24,216 nt of DNA from a virus, in the IMG/VR virus record IMGVR_UViG_3300029893_000031, positions 14,892-39,107 of that record; one strand, 5' to 3'. The position numbers and the translations under genes are program-made. Below the pieces are notes generated by a model. It worked only from the letters and a program-made list of their open reading frames with translations, searched no databases and was not told where the DNA came from. This document shows, piece after piece, positions 13,354 to 19,397 of the stretch. Numbering within the stretch: position 1 is the first letter of the stretch; the number at the start of each line of letters is the position of its first letter.

Positions 13354-13434
13354 TTGCTCAGATTGTGATATTCCAAATCTCTATCAGAAAATTCGAGAAA
13401 TTATAAATAAGATGGGATGCCTCTATTGTTCATA

Positions 13435-13773
13435 TCAGTAACAAGTTGTGGTGCAATTATAAGGAGTAACACAATTAGTAATGCAATTTACGGGCTTTGA
13501 AGGTTGAGGCACAGGGGCAGTCATAGTCCGAATCCCCATATCCATTAATTGTAACCCTTGTTGCATATCATAATTTCGCTGTTGAAAATAAGGGCTACAA
13601 TCCACCCCTCTATACCTTATCTCATTTGCTATAACTTTATCTGCTTCCGATGAATTAATTAATCTGCCGTATTTATTACATAACTCGCTATCGAGCATTG
13701 TCCTTGCCCTATCAGGTGTTATAGCACATGCGGTTATTAAGAATATCATCAATACTACTAATGAAATTTTCAT
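13435..13773 (-). CDS. Predicted lipoprotein
   Basis: From ATG 13773 the product is 112 residues, with a signal peptide (MKISLVVLMIFLITAC) whose lipobox ITAC should be cleaved and lipidated at the Cys. The mature part has a small helical region (PDRARTMLDSELCNKYGRLI) and a Cys-rich C-terminus (NCITNCVTPYNCTTTCY) that may form disulfides. Next to the repressor and transcribed away from the lytic genes, it looks like a lysogenic-conversion or superinfection-exclusion factor. That role is inferred from position. A TTG at 13779 is an alternative start but lies upstream of the predicted transcript. Confidence 0.75.
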   Translation of the reverse strand: MKISLVVLMIFLITACAITPDRARTMLDSELCNKYGRLINSSEADKVIANEIRYRGVDCSPYFQQRNYDMQQGLQLMDMGIRTMTAPVPQPSKPVNCITNCVTPYNCTTTCY

Positions 13774-13779
13774 ATCCAA

Positions 13780-13808
13780 AGTAAATCATAAAAAGTTTTT
13801 TTTGTCAA
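13780..13808 (-). promoter_or_regulatory. Promoter of the lipoprotein gene
   Basis: Minus strand: TTGACA (13808-13803), 17-nt A/T-rich spacer, TTTACT (13785-13780), then 6 nt to ATG 13773. The message would be leaderless. Confidence 0.6.
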
Positions 13809-13823
13809 TCCCTAACTTTTTGC

Positions 13824-13852
13824 TTGACATTTAAAGAGCAATATGTTATATT
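13824..13852 (+). promoter_or_regulatory. Strong rightward promoter of the structured RNA
   Basis: TTGACA (13824-13829), 17-nt spacer, TATATT (13847-13852): the best match to sigma70 consensus in the window. The predicted start is near 13859. The first product is not a long gene but about 535 nt of structured RNA followed by the Sm-like gene and the recombination operon. Confidence 0.8.
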
Positions 13853-13858
13853 ATTTTC

Positions 13859-14395
13859 ATGAACCAAAAAGCATTAGACAATTAGAAGGGCTAAAGACAA
13901 ATGGTGCAGGCATGGGAAATAGCCGACCTGCTTTAGCCTGATTTACAAAGCCTCAAATGAGGCAAGGGAGTATTTGCCCTCCCTGCACTGAAAGGGCGAA
14001 AGGTAAAGGACGGGCAACCAGTTTGCAACTGGAAGGCAAAGGGGATGGAAATTTTAGTATTAACCTTTTATAAGTAGCTCTGTCAAGGGTGTAGTGCCTT
14101 CGGGTGCATCGGTCAACCGAGCCAATGCGGAGTTACAAACCAGTCAGGTGGTGCGTTGAGCTTGGCAGGCGGCTTAAATCGGAAAGCCATCCGAGCCATT
14201 GACTGGAAAAAAAGGATTTTAGTATTAATGGATTCCCGAAGCTATGTTCGGTTGAACGGGGAAATTGGAGCTTAGTAATGTGTCTTTGGTTACTGAGCAA
14301 ACTCGCTGATGCCCAGCGTTTGAAAGCCAAACAGAGATACGGAGAACATAGCAAAAAAAAACAAAAAAAAGGAGCGGGGAGGCAACCCCGCAAAA
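13859..14395 (+). ncRNA. Large structured non-coding RNA (about 535 nt), class unknown
   Basis: There is no credible reading frame between the strong promoter and the next gene, but many complementary segments. They are GGCTAAA/TTTAGCC (13889-13895 with 13932-13938) stacked on GCAGG/CCTGC; CCAGTT/AACTGG (14018-14032); a GTGCC-TTCG-GGTGC hairpin near 14100; CCAGTCA/TGACTGG (14140-14146 with 14200-14206) enclosing GGCTT/AAGCC; GCTTAGTAA/TTACTGAGC (14270-14298); CGCTG/CAGCG (14303-14317); and GCGGGG/CCCCGC (14374-14391). A 13-mer ATTTTAGTATTAA occurs twice (14051, 14216). The size and phage setting recall ROOL or GOLLD RNAs, but I cannot match it to either. It may be an independent RNA or a very long 5' leader. 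Confidence 0.7.
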
Positions 14396-14398
14396 CCA

Positions 14399-14671
14399 GT
14401 GAGGAATATTGTGAAGAAGATAGTCGAAGAAGTATCTGGTGAGGGATTAGAAAAGCTATTAGGAGAAAGGGTAACGCTTTTCTGTGCTAATTACATCTAC
14501 ACAGGAAAGCTAATTGGTATTAATAACACATGCGTATTGTTGTCTGACCCTGCAATAGTTTATGAAACAGGTGCTTTCACGGAGAAGCAGTGGAAAGATG
14601 CACAGTCATTGCCGTACGATTGGTATGTGATGCTAAATAGTATTGAATCATTTGGCAGGTTGAAAGATTAA
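14399..14671 (+). CDS. Small Sm-like (LSm-type) protein, putative
   Basis: The 90-residue product (GTG 14399; a second GTG at 14411 has better spacing from GTGAGG) has a strongly bent beta pattern: RVTLFCANYIYTGKLIGINN, CVLLSDPAIVYETG, WYVMLNSIESFG. It resembles the Sm fold, with the G-K-L-xG-I-N turn typical of the Sm1 motif and the ESFG end strand. I recall similar phage proteins but have no firm family name. It lies 4 nt after the last hairpin of the structured RNA, so an RNA-binding partnership is possible. Its stop overlaps the next ATG (TTAATG). Confidence 0.65.
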   Translation: MRNIVKKIVEEVSGEGLEKLLGERVTLFCANYIYTGKLIGINNTCVLLSDPAIVYETGAFTEKQWKDAQSLPYDWYVMLNSIESFGRLKD

Positions 14672-14895
14672 TGTTACTGATAAGAACACATAAGGGTTTT
14701 AAAGTATCAAGGTCAGGGTTAGGGTCAGGGTCAGGGTTAGTATCAGGGTCAGGGTCATGGTTATGGTCAGGGTCAGGGTCAAGTTCATGGTTATGGTCAG
14801 AGTCAGGGTCAGGGTCATGGTTATGGTCAGGGTCAGGGTCAAGTTCATGGTTAGTGTCAAGGTCAGGGTTAGGGTCAGGGACACTGACCATATAA
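14671..14895 (+). CDS. Possible Ser/Gly-rich repeat protein over the hexamer array
   Basis: An ATG overlapping the previous stop opens a 74-codon frame: MLLIRTHKGFKV followed by Ser-Gly/Ser-Trp-Leu repeats to the end of the hexamer array. The 6-nt period keeps all six frames almost free of stops, so openness is no evidence of coding. The translational overlap and in-frame N-terminus are the only support. It is equally possible that only the DNA or RNA repeat matters. Confidence 0.3.
   Translation: MLLIRTHKGFKVSRSGLGSGSGLVSGSGSWLWSGSGSSSWLWSESGSGSWLWSGSGSSSWLVSRSGLGSGTLTI
14707..14880. repeat. Telomere-like hexanucleotide array, G-quadruplex-prone
   Basis: This array has 29 tandem 6-bp units, mostly TCAGGG with TTAGGG, TCATGG, TTATGG and TCAAGT variants. 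Higher-order order is visible: a TCATGG-TTATGG pair recurs three times. Four GGG runs separated by exactly 3 nt (14716-14736) form a textbook intramolecular G-quadruplex motif on the plus strand. The array is directly downstream of the Sm-like gene. Confidence 0.9.
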
Positions 14896-14914
14896 AAAGC
14901 CCGTCTTTGACGGG
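14892..14914 (-). terminator. Leftward terminator after the hexamer array
   Basis: On the minus strand CCCGTC-AAA-GACGGG is followed by CTTTTT. No leftward gene precedes it within 6 kb, so it probably stops antisense transcription from the lysis side or the operon. On the plus strand the hairpin lacks a T tract. Confidence 0.6.
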
Positions 14915-14969
14915 TCAAACAGCCGACCATGCAGGCTATAAATGTATGGATTGGTTATCTATTTCAGCA

Positions 14970-14996
14970 CAGGGCAGGTGGTTTCTGCCTGCCCTG
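14970..14996 (+). promoter_or_regulatory. Stable 9-bp stem-loop in the operon leader
   Basis: CAGGGCAGG and CCTGCCCTG form a perfect 9-bp stem with a 9-nt loop. It ends 20 nt before the next start codon and just before its GGGAGGG site. It has no T tract, so it is more likely an RNA-processing or translation-control element than a terminator. Confidence 0.5.
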
Positions 14997-15016
14997 AATA
15001 AAAAGGGAGGGATTAA

Positions 15017-15253
15017 ATGCACAATGCAAGCCTAAAAAACTCTATTAGATTGCAGAAGGTTTATAATTCGCTCTTATCCGGCCCTAAGACAACAAGAGAA
15101 TTAATCAATCTCACGGGATGCTGTGCTATCAACAGCATTATGTCAGAACTTAAAGCTGACGGCATTAGTTATCGTTGTGAATATCTCGGCAAAACGCCAG
15201 ATGGCAATAAGATATATCAATATAGCCTTGAGGGGAGGCAATATGTGGATTAG
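15017..15253 (+). CDS. Winged-helix DNA-binding protein
   Basis: The 78-residue protein matches the small HTH-domain proteins (HTH_39-like) of phages: SIRLQKVYNSLLSGPKTTRE, LINLTGCCAINSIMSEL (recognition helix), then a wing (ISYRCEYLGKTPDGNKIYQY). GGGAGGG lies 6-7 nt before ATG. It is the first gene of the rightward operon after the structured RNA and may regulate it. Confidence 0.75.
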   Translation: MHNASLKNSIRLQKVYNSLLSGPKTTRELINLTGCCAINSIMSELKADGISYRCEYLGKTPDGNKIYQYSLEGRQYVD

Positions 15254-15530
15254 AAAAGGCTTTTTAATAATAGCTTTAATTTCATGCCTTATAATCGGCT
15301 TTGCTGTAGGTGCTTGGATGAAGATGGACAGTGCCTTTGACACTGGCTATAAGCACGCCTACATGGAAATGACCCATCTACTCAAGGAAGGTTCTGAAGG
15401 CAATGTCCAATTTTACATTTCCGATATGCCTTTCAAATTTAGTCCACAGTCCGATAGAAAGGCAATAAAATTCAACATCGCCGGTGCTGGTGATGAAGGC
15501 ATGAGGAGAACATGGGAGGGCAAGGACTGA
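15243..15530 (+). CDS. Small membrane-anchored protein
   Basis: ATG at 15243 has GGGGAGG 5 nt upstream and overlaps the previous gene by 11 nt; this start is preferred over an in-frame start at 15123. The 95-residue product has one N-terminal membrane segment (FLIIALISCLIIGFAVGAWM, residues 7-26) after a basic WIRKG, then a soluble domain of about 70 residues. The probable topology is N-in. Function unknown. Confidence 0.65.
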   Translation: MWIRKGFLIIALISCLIIGFAVGAWMKMDSAFDTGYKHAYMEMTHLLKEGSEGNVQFYISDMPFKFSPQSDRKAIKFNIAGAGDEGMRRTWEGKD

Positions 15531-15721
15531 TGAAGTGGAAGGGAACAAGGAAGGGTTTTTCTTACTTTTCAAGGTTATGTCTTTATAGGCAGAAAACTTT
15601 GGATGGGCATTATGTCTGCAAACACAAAGATAATTACTTTCGCAAATGCAGTCTTATCAAGGTGTTTGTTTGCTCACTAAAGGAATTGTTAGACAAAAGA
15701 GAAAGATGTTACGGCAAATAA
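15530..15721 (+). CDS. Small basic Cys-containing protein
   Basis: The start is set at 15530, where the codon overlaps the upstream stop as TGATG. The 63-residue product is basic (KWKGTRKGFSYFS) with four Cys and two His (LCLYRQK, HYVCKH, KCSLIKVFVC) that could bind zinc. It overlaps the next mini-gene by one base. No family recognised. Confidence 0.5.
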   Translation: MKWKGTRKGFSYFSRLCLYRQKTLDGHYVCKHKDNYFRKCSLIKVFVCSLKELLDKRERCYGK

Positions 15722-15822
15722 TGATGGCAGAGGATTGCACAGCGTGCAATTTGATACCAGATTGCTTGCTATGTCCTGAAAGGGATGAATGTATGTATGG
15801 GGAGGTTAGTGATGCCATTTAG
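15721..15822 (+). CDS. Cysteine-rich mini-protein
   Basis: This 33-residue frame overlaps the upstream TAA as TAATG and contains CTAC, PDC, LLC and DEC, six Cys within about 20 residues. This pattern could hold an iron-sulfur or zinc centre. It overlaps the start of the next gene by 11 nt. Short, so only moderately supported. Confidence 0.45.
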   Translation: MMAEDCTACNLIPDCLLCPERDECMYGEVSDAI

Positions 15823-16078
15823 TTGGGAGACCGAATGTTTTAAGCATGATTATCCCGAAGAAATTAAGGGAGGAGAAGAAATGCGAGAACTAAAACTCAA
15901 ATTACCAGTTGATGCTATCTACAAAAGCGGTGCAATTCAAGCAAGTAACTTGGATAGGGATTTCTATATTAAAGATGTCGTCATGAGGATAGGCATTCCC
16001 AGTCCAGTGCAACAATTCATAAAGAGCAATGAGCTTAAGATAGACGACATGCTTGAGATAACAATAAGGAAGGTATAA
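15812..16078 (+). CDS. Small hypothetical phage protein
   Basis: Two starts are plausible: ATG 15812 (GGGGAGG upstream, 88 residues) and ATG 15881 (AGGGAGGAG upstream, 65 residues: MRELKLKLPVDAIYKSGAIQ...). The second gives a compact domain ending in a beta strand (DDMLEITIRKV). The stop overlaps the YopX-like start as TAATG. Function unknown. Confidence 0.6.
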   Translation: MPFSWETECFKHDYPEEIKGGEEMRELKLKLPVDAIYKSGAIQASNLDRDFYIKDVVMRIGIPSPVQQFIKSNELKIDDMLEITIRKV

Positions 16079-16482
16079 TGAGACAAATAAAATTTAGAGC
16101 ATGGGATGATGATAATAAAAGGATGCACTCTGCAAAAGAAACAGTTATATCATTTTACGGTGGGATGGTGGTGTTAGAGTGCTTCAGATGTGAACCAGAT
16201 ACACCAAGAGGACTGAACGATAAAGGCATTAATATAGAAGCTTTAAAACTCATGCAATTTACTGAGTTGAAAGACAATAAAGGGATTGAAATATATGAAG
16301 GAGATATTGTGGAGATAAAAGATAACATAAGGAGCAAGGATATTGTTACAACTGTGCAGTTCAGTGGCAGTGCTTTTAGGTTGATTAATAAAACTTACGG
16401 GATAGGACGACCTATAGACGAGTGGAAAACGAAAGAAATTGAAATTATCGGCAACATCTACGAAAACCCTGAATTACTATGA
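16078..16482 (+). CDS. YopX-family protein
   Basis: The 134-residue protein matches the YopX family found in many phages: the opening MRQIKFRAWDDDNKRMHSA, the central LMQFTELKDNKGIEIYEGDIVE, and a closing EIEIIGNIYENPELL. The length is normal. The biochemical role of YopX is not established. Its start overlaps the previous stop, so it is co-translated in the recombination operon. Confidence 0.9.
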   Translation: MRQIKFRAWDDDNKRMHSAKETVISFYGGMVVLECFRCEPDTPRGLNDKGINIEALKLMQFTELKDNKGIEIYEGDIVEIKDNIRSKDIVTTVQFSGSAFRLINKTYGIGRPIDEWKTKEIEIIGNIYENPELL

Positions 16483-16626
16483 AATGGTTTGTATGGCTGT
16501 GCTGGTAAGAACATGGCTGTTTTGCAATAATATAGAGGAGGTAGAGAATAAAAAATGATAACAGCAACAGTCAGGGAAATTAGGGAAACACCGAAAGGCA
16601 AGAGAAAAAAAGGAGGAGGAAATTTT

Positions 16627-17163
16627 ATGAGTGAAAAAGAGAAAAAGGAAAGGAAAGTAACACCGATTGGAGAGGCTAAATGGGCGTATCTTGATAAGCC
16701 TAAACCTGCCTTTGCTGACCCCAAAACAGGTAAGTCAAAGGGTGAGCCTAAATATCAGATAGATGTAGTTTTCGACCCGAAAGACCCTGAGTGGGGTGCA
16801 TGGGGCAGAAACTTATCGGAAGCGATAAAGGCTATGGGTGGTAGTCAATCCCCGATAAAAAAAGAGTTCAACCAAAATGATGAGCATACAGGACGGTATT
16901 ATGTTACATTCAAAACTTCCGATAAATTTCAGCCCAAAGTTTTCGATAAGGCTGGGAATATCCTTGAAGGAGTAAAGATAGGTAATGGCTCAAAGGTAAG
17001 AGTAAGCTACATTGAAAACGAATATACGGCATTTGGTGGTGGTATAAACTTATATCTCAACGCAGTGCAAGTTATAGAACTTGTAGAGTTCGGAAACTAC
17101 ACCGCCGAGGCTTATGGCTTTGATGTCGAACCAGAAGAAGTAACCGAGTGGGAGCCATTCTGA
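16627..17163 (+). CDS. Single-stranded DNA-binding protein (DUF2815-like)
   Basis: The preferred start is ATG 16627, with AAAGGAGGAGG 7-8 nt upstream. An ATG at 16555 gives 24 extra residues that encode the ribosome-binding site and look untranslated. The 178-residue product (TPIGEAKWAYLDKPKPAF, PKYQIDVVFDPKDPEWG, GNGSKVRVSYIENEYTAFGG, INLYLNAVQVIEL) has the OB-fold pattern of phage DUF2815 ssDNA-binding proteins. Its acidic C-terminus is typical of proteins that recruit recombination partners. It lies directly before an exonuclease, as expected for a phage recombination pair. Confidence 0.82.
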   Translation: MSEKEKKERKVTPIGEAKWAYLDKPKPAFADPKTGKSKGEPKYQIDVVFDPKDPEWGAWGRNLSEAIKAMGGSQSPIKKEFNQNDEHTGRYYVTFKTSDKFQPKVFDKAGNILEGVKIGNGSKVRVSYIENEYTAFGGGINLYLNAVQVIELVEFGNYTAEAYGFDVEPEEVTEWEPF

Positions 17164-17894
17164 TGAAGATAGAAAGAAAAGCCATAGATCCTGCAAAAAA
17201 AATCGTTCGTATAACAACAGAGGATGAACGCTGGTATGCACTAACAGGCAAGAATGGCAGTATCAATTATATTCCATCAGTAACATGGATTTGTGAATAC
17301 TATCCGAAGGGAATCGGATTTTACAAATGGCTTGCAAACAAGGGATGGGATGAAGCAGAGGCCATTAAAGCAGCAGCAGGAGATAAGGGAAGTGCCGTTC
17401 ACAACGCTGTTTCTGCCTTGCTTGCCGGAGAAACAATAACACATAACTCCATAGTTACTGATGAAAAGGGTGTATCGAGAGAGATTACTACTGAGGAATA
17501 TGAAGGGGTTATCTCATTTGTTGACTGGTGGAAAGAGAATAATCCAACTATTTTATCCTTTGACGAAACTGTTTTTGCAAGGGATAAATCTTATGCCGGA
17601 ACTCTTGATTTAAGGGCAATAAAAAACAATGAGAAGTGGATTATTGACTTTAAGACGAGTGCTTATATCTGGCCTTCCCATCGCTTACAGGTATCAGCAT
17701 ATAAGCACTGTGGATATAAAGACCATAAACTTGGTATTTTGCAATTAGGCTATAAGCAAAATAAAAAGAAGTTCAAGTTTACAGAGGTTGAAGACCAGTT
17801 CGATTTGTTTTTAGCAGCACAAAAGATATGGGCAAATGAGACGGCTAATATTCAGCCATTACAAAGAGATTTTCCATTGGAGGTTAAATTATGA
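17163..17894 (+). CDS. PD-(D/E)XK exonuclease (RecB/Cas4-like)
   Basis: Starting at ATG 17163 (overlapping the upstream TGA), the 243-residue protein shows the PD-(D/E)XK nuclease set: H80 in KGSAVHNAV, E135 in SFDET, D149 in AGTLDLRA, D162 and K164 in WIIDFKTS, and Q176 in HRLQVSAYK (motif IV). Such proteins resect DNA ends for phage recombination and repair together with an ssDNA-binding or annealing protein. An N-terminal IPSVTWICEYYPKG segment is typical of the phage subfamily. It is coupled to the ssDNA-binding gene before it. Confidence 0.88.
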   Translation: MKIERKAIDPAKKIVRITTEDERWYALTGKNGSINYIPSVTWICEYYPKGIGFYKWLANKGWDEAEAIKAAAGDKGSAVHNAVSALLAGETITHNSIVTDEKGVSREITTEEYEGVISFVDWWKENNPTILSFDETVFARDKSYAGTLDLRAIKNNEKWIIDFKTSAYIWPSHRLQVSAYKHCGYKDHKLGILQLGYKQNKKKFKFTEVEDQFDLFLAAQKIWANETANIQPLQRDFPLEVKL

Positions 17895-18178
17895 AAGGAC
17901 AAGTAGGAAAGGTAGAGACTTTACAGGACAACTCAATTAAATTGTCTATTAGCATTCAGCCTGAAAATGTGCCCGATGATGTGAATGTCATCAAATGGCA
18001 ATACAAGGATGTTAATGTCGCAATATTATCTGAGGATATGGTTACAATCAGCAAAGCCGAATATGAAGCATTAACGCAAGGACATAATATCGCAGTCCCC
18101 TACAAGTTTATCGAGGGACTTAAGACAATCCGCACTGTAATAGATGATGCAATAGCGGAGGCAGAACAGAGGGGGTAG
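17891..18178 (+). CDS. Hypothetical protein of the recombination operon
   Basis: The 95-residue product starts with an ATGA overlap on the exonuclease. The sequence KVETLQDNSIKLSISIQPEN, VPDDVNVIKWQYKDVNVAIL is beta-rich and recurs in phages beside recombination genes, as far as I recall. The C-terminal 25 residues form an acidic helix. The function is not known. The neighbourhood suggests a role in recombination or replication. Confidence 0.7.
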   Translation: MKGQVGKVETLQDNSIKLSISIQPENVPDDVNVIKWQYKDVNVAILSEDMVTISKAEYEALTQGHNIAVPYKFIEGLKTIRTVIDDAIAEAEQRG

Positions 18179-18180
18179 CA

Positions 18181-18417
18181 ATGTATAAACCAATATCTTA
18201 CAAAGAATGGCTCGGAGATGATGAAGAAGTTTTTGAAGAATGTTCGGAATGTTACGGGGAAGGCACGCATAAATGTAAATGTGGAGATGAGCATGTTTGT
18301 TGTAATTGCGGTGGAAGCGGGAAAATCAACATGAGCAGATTAGAATACAACAGAAGGGTAGAACTTGATATAGCAAAGGTTAAAAGACATTTAGTAGGGA
18401 ATAAACTTGTGATATAA
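18181..18417 (+). CDS. DnaJ-type zinc-finger protein
   Basis: The 78-residue protein carries the CxxCxGxG repeat of DnaJ-like zinc centres: ECSECYGEG (residues 20-28), KCKCG, and CCNCGGSG (40-47), enough for two zinc ions. No J domain is present. Related small phage proteins are common, with unknown roles in protein or nucleic-acid binding. A helical basic tail follows (RVELDIAKVKRHLVG). It starts 2 nt after the previous stop. Confidence 0.72.
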   Translation: MYKPISYKEWLGDDEEVFEECSECYGEGTHKCKCGDEHVCCNCGGSGKINMSRLEYNRRVELDIAKVKRHLVGNKLVI

Positions 18418-18427
18418 GGGAGGCAGT

Positions 18428-18841
18428 ATGACAAAAGAAGAACTGGCAGCAAAGTTAAACGGCAGGGAATATATGGAAGTGGAAGTGATCACGAAAGAGG
18501 AAGAGGCACAGGCGAAGGCAAGCGGCCTGTGTGTGGCCTTTGGGTATTCGGACGATTGCCTTGAACTGCGTGGCGCATGGGATGACGAGATCAGTGCATA
18601 CAACGGAACGTTGGTGAAGGTAAACGCTGACGGCCCTGTGATAAACGAATGCGATGATGAAGACTGTCCGTATTTCAGGGAGCTGATGGAGAAAACAAAA
18701 GACTTCATCCTTGCGAAATATGGCGAGGAGCCGGGGTTTTCGTGGTGGATAGAATCAAGTCTGCCCTTTGCGCCCTTCGATATGATGGAAGACGGGGAAA
18801 AGTTTTGTAGGGGCATTGTAGTGGAAGTTCCATCTAAATAA
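18428..18841 (+). CDS. Conserved phage protein of unknown function
   Basis: The 137-residue product (MTKEELAAKLNGREY..., ASGLCVAFGYSDDCLELRGA, DDEISAYNGTLVKV) resembles a widespread small phage/prophage protein with no assigned function. GGGAGG lies upstream of ATG. Its codons are visibly GC-richer (many GCG, CTG, GGC) than those of the flanking AT-rich genes, which points to recent acquisition. An ECDDEDCPYF stretch might bind a metal. Confidence 0.75.
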   Translation: MTKEELAAKLNGREYMEVEVITKEEEAQAKASGLCVAFGYSDDCLELRGAWDDEISAYNGTLVKVNADGPVINECDDEDCPYFRELMEKTKDFILAKYGEEPGFSWWIESSLPFAPFDMMEDGEKFCRGIVVEVPSK

Positions 18842-18875
18842 GGAGGTTAGCAAAAAGAAAGAAAATCTTGAAAGT

Positions 18876-19139
18876 ATGTGCGCACGACTTAGGGGAGAAA
18901 TCAGAGACATGGGAGAGCGTGTTAAGGCTCTCCTTAAACATGATGAGTTCAAGGGTGAACAGGCATTTTTAGGGCAACACGCAGTGCTTGTAAGGTGTGA
19001 TTATATGCCTTCCGCTTATATTGATGATTACACACAGAAAACATACACAGCACGCCAAGTCGCAAAGATGATGGAGAAGGCACATGAGAAATCAAAAGAC
19101 CTTGCAGTGGAACTGCGGAGGATTTGTGATTCAATTTAG
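18876..19139 (+). CDS. Small helical hypothetical protein
   Basis: The 87-residue product is mostly helical and charged (RLRGEIRDMGERVKALLKHD; ARQVAKMMEKAHEKSKDLAV). A strong AAGGAGGT lies about 28 nt upstream of the ATG, too far away. The frame stays open back to it (VSKKKENLES), so a non-standard start nearer the RBS, or a lost start codon, is possible. It overlaps neither neighbour. Function unknown. Confidence 0.55.
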   Translation: MCARLRGEIRDMGERVKALLKHDEFKGEQAFLGQHAVLVRCDYMPSAYIDDYTQKTYTARQVAKMMEKAHEKSKDLAVELRRICDSI

Positions 19140-19145
19140 AGGGAA

Positions 19146-19397
19146 ATGAAAGTTTCTAAACCCATAAGACCCATTTCAGTTCTTGCAACTGCAAGGTGGA
19201 TAACCTTGCAGGAGGCATGTGCATATATGTGCCTGAAGTCAATCAAAACAGTTAAAGGACTTATTCTTGAGGGTAAGATTTACGGCACAAAGAAAGGCGA
19301 ATGGGTCGTTGACAGAGAAAGCATTGATAAGTATTATAACGAGGAGAGGGATAAACGCCGAAGCATAATGAAAGAGAGGGGTTATGCGGTTAATTAA
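19146..19397 (+). CDS. Excisionase-like HTH protein
   Basis: The 83-residue protein has a MerR/excisionase-type HTH: ARWITLQEACAYMCLKSIKT, VKGLILEGKIYGTKKGEWVV, DRESIDKYY, the layout of HTH_17 excisionases. It overlaps the integrase start by 14 nt, the usual xis-int arrangement. It would bend attachment-site DNA and bias the integrase towards excision. Confidence 0.82.
   Translation: MKVSKPIRPISVLATARWITLQEACAYMCLKSIKTVKGLILEGKIYGTKKGEWVVDRESIDKYYNEERDKRRSIMKERGYAVN

Noticed and set aside
13346-13441. 31-codon frame with two CxxC pairs overlapping the repressor's 3' end
   Set aside because: It needs a TTG start without a clear ribosome-binding site. The zinc-like pattern is interesting, but the evidence is too thin for a gene call.
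14133-14393. 86-codon minus-strand frame inside the structured RNA
   Set aside because: No start signal, low-complexity composition from purine-rich plus strand, and it contradicts the direction of the strong promoter.
13859-14395. Group I or group II self-splicing intron
   Set aside because: No recognisable domain V, no P7/P3 core and no obvious exon halves on either side, so the region is described only as a structured RNA.
14577-15035. Several long frames on both strands over the hexamer array
   Set aside because: A 6-nt repeat with no stop codon in any register leaves all frames open. Only the frame overlapping the Sm-like stop is kept, at low confidence.
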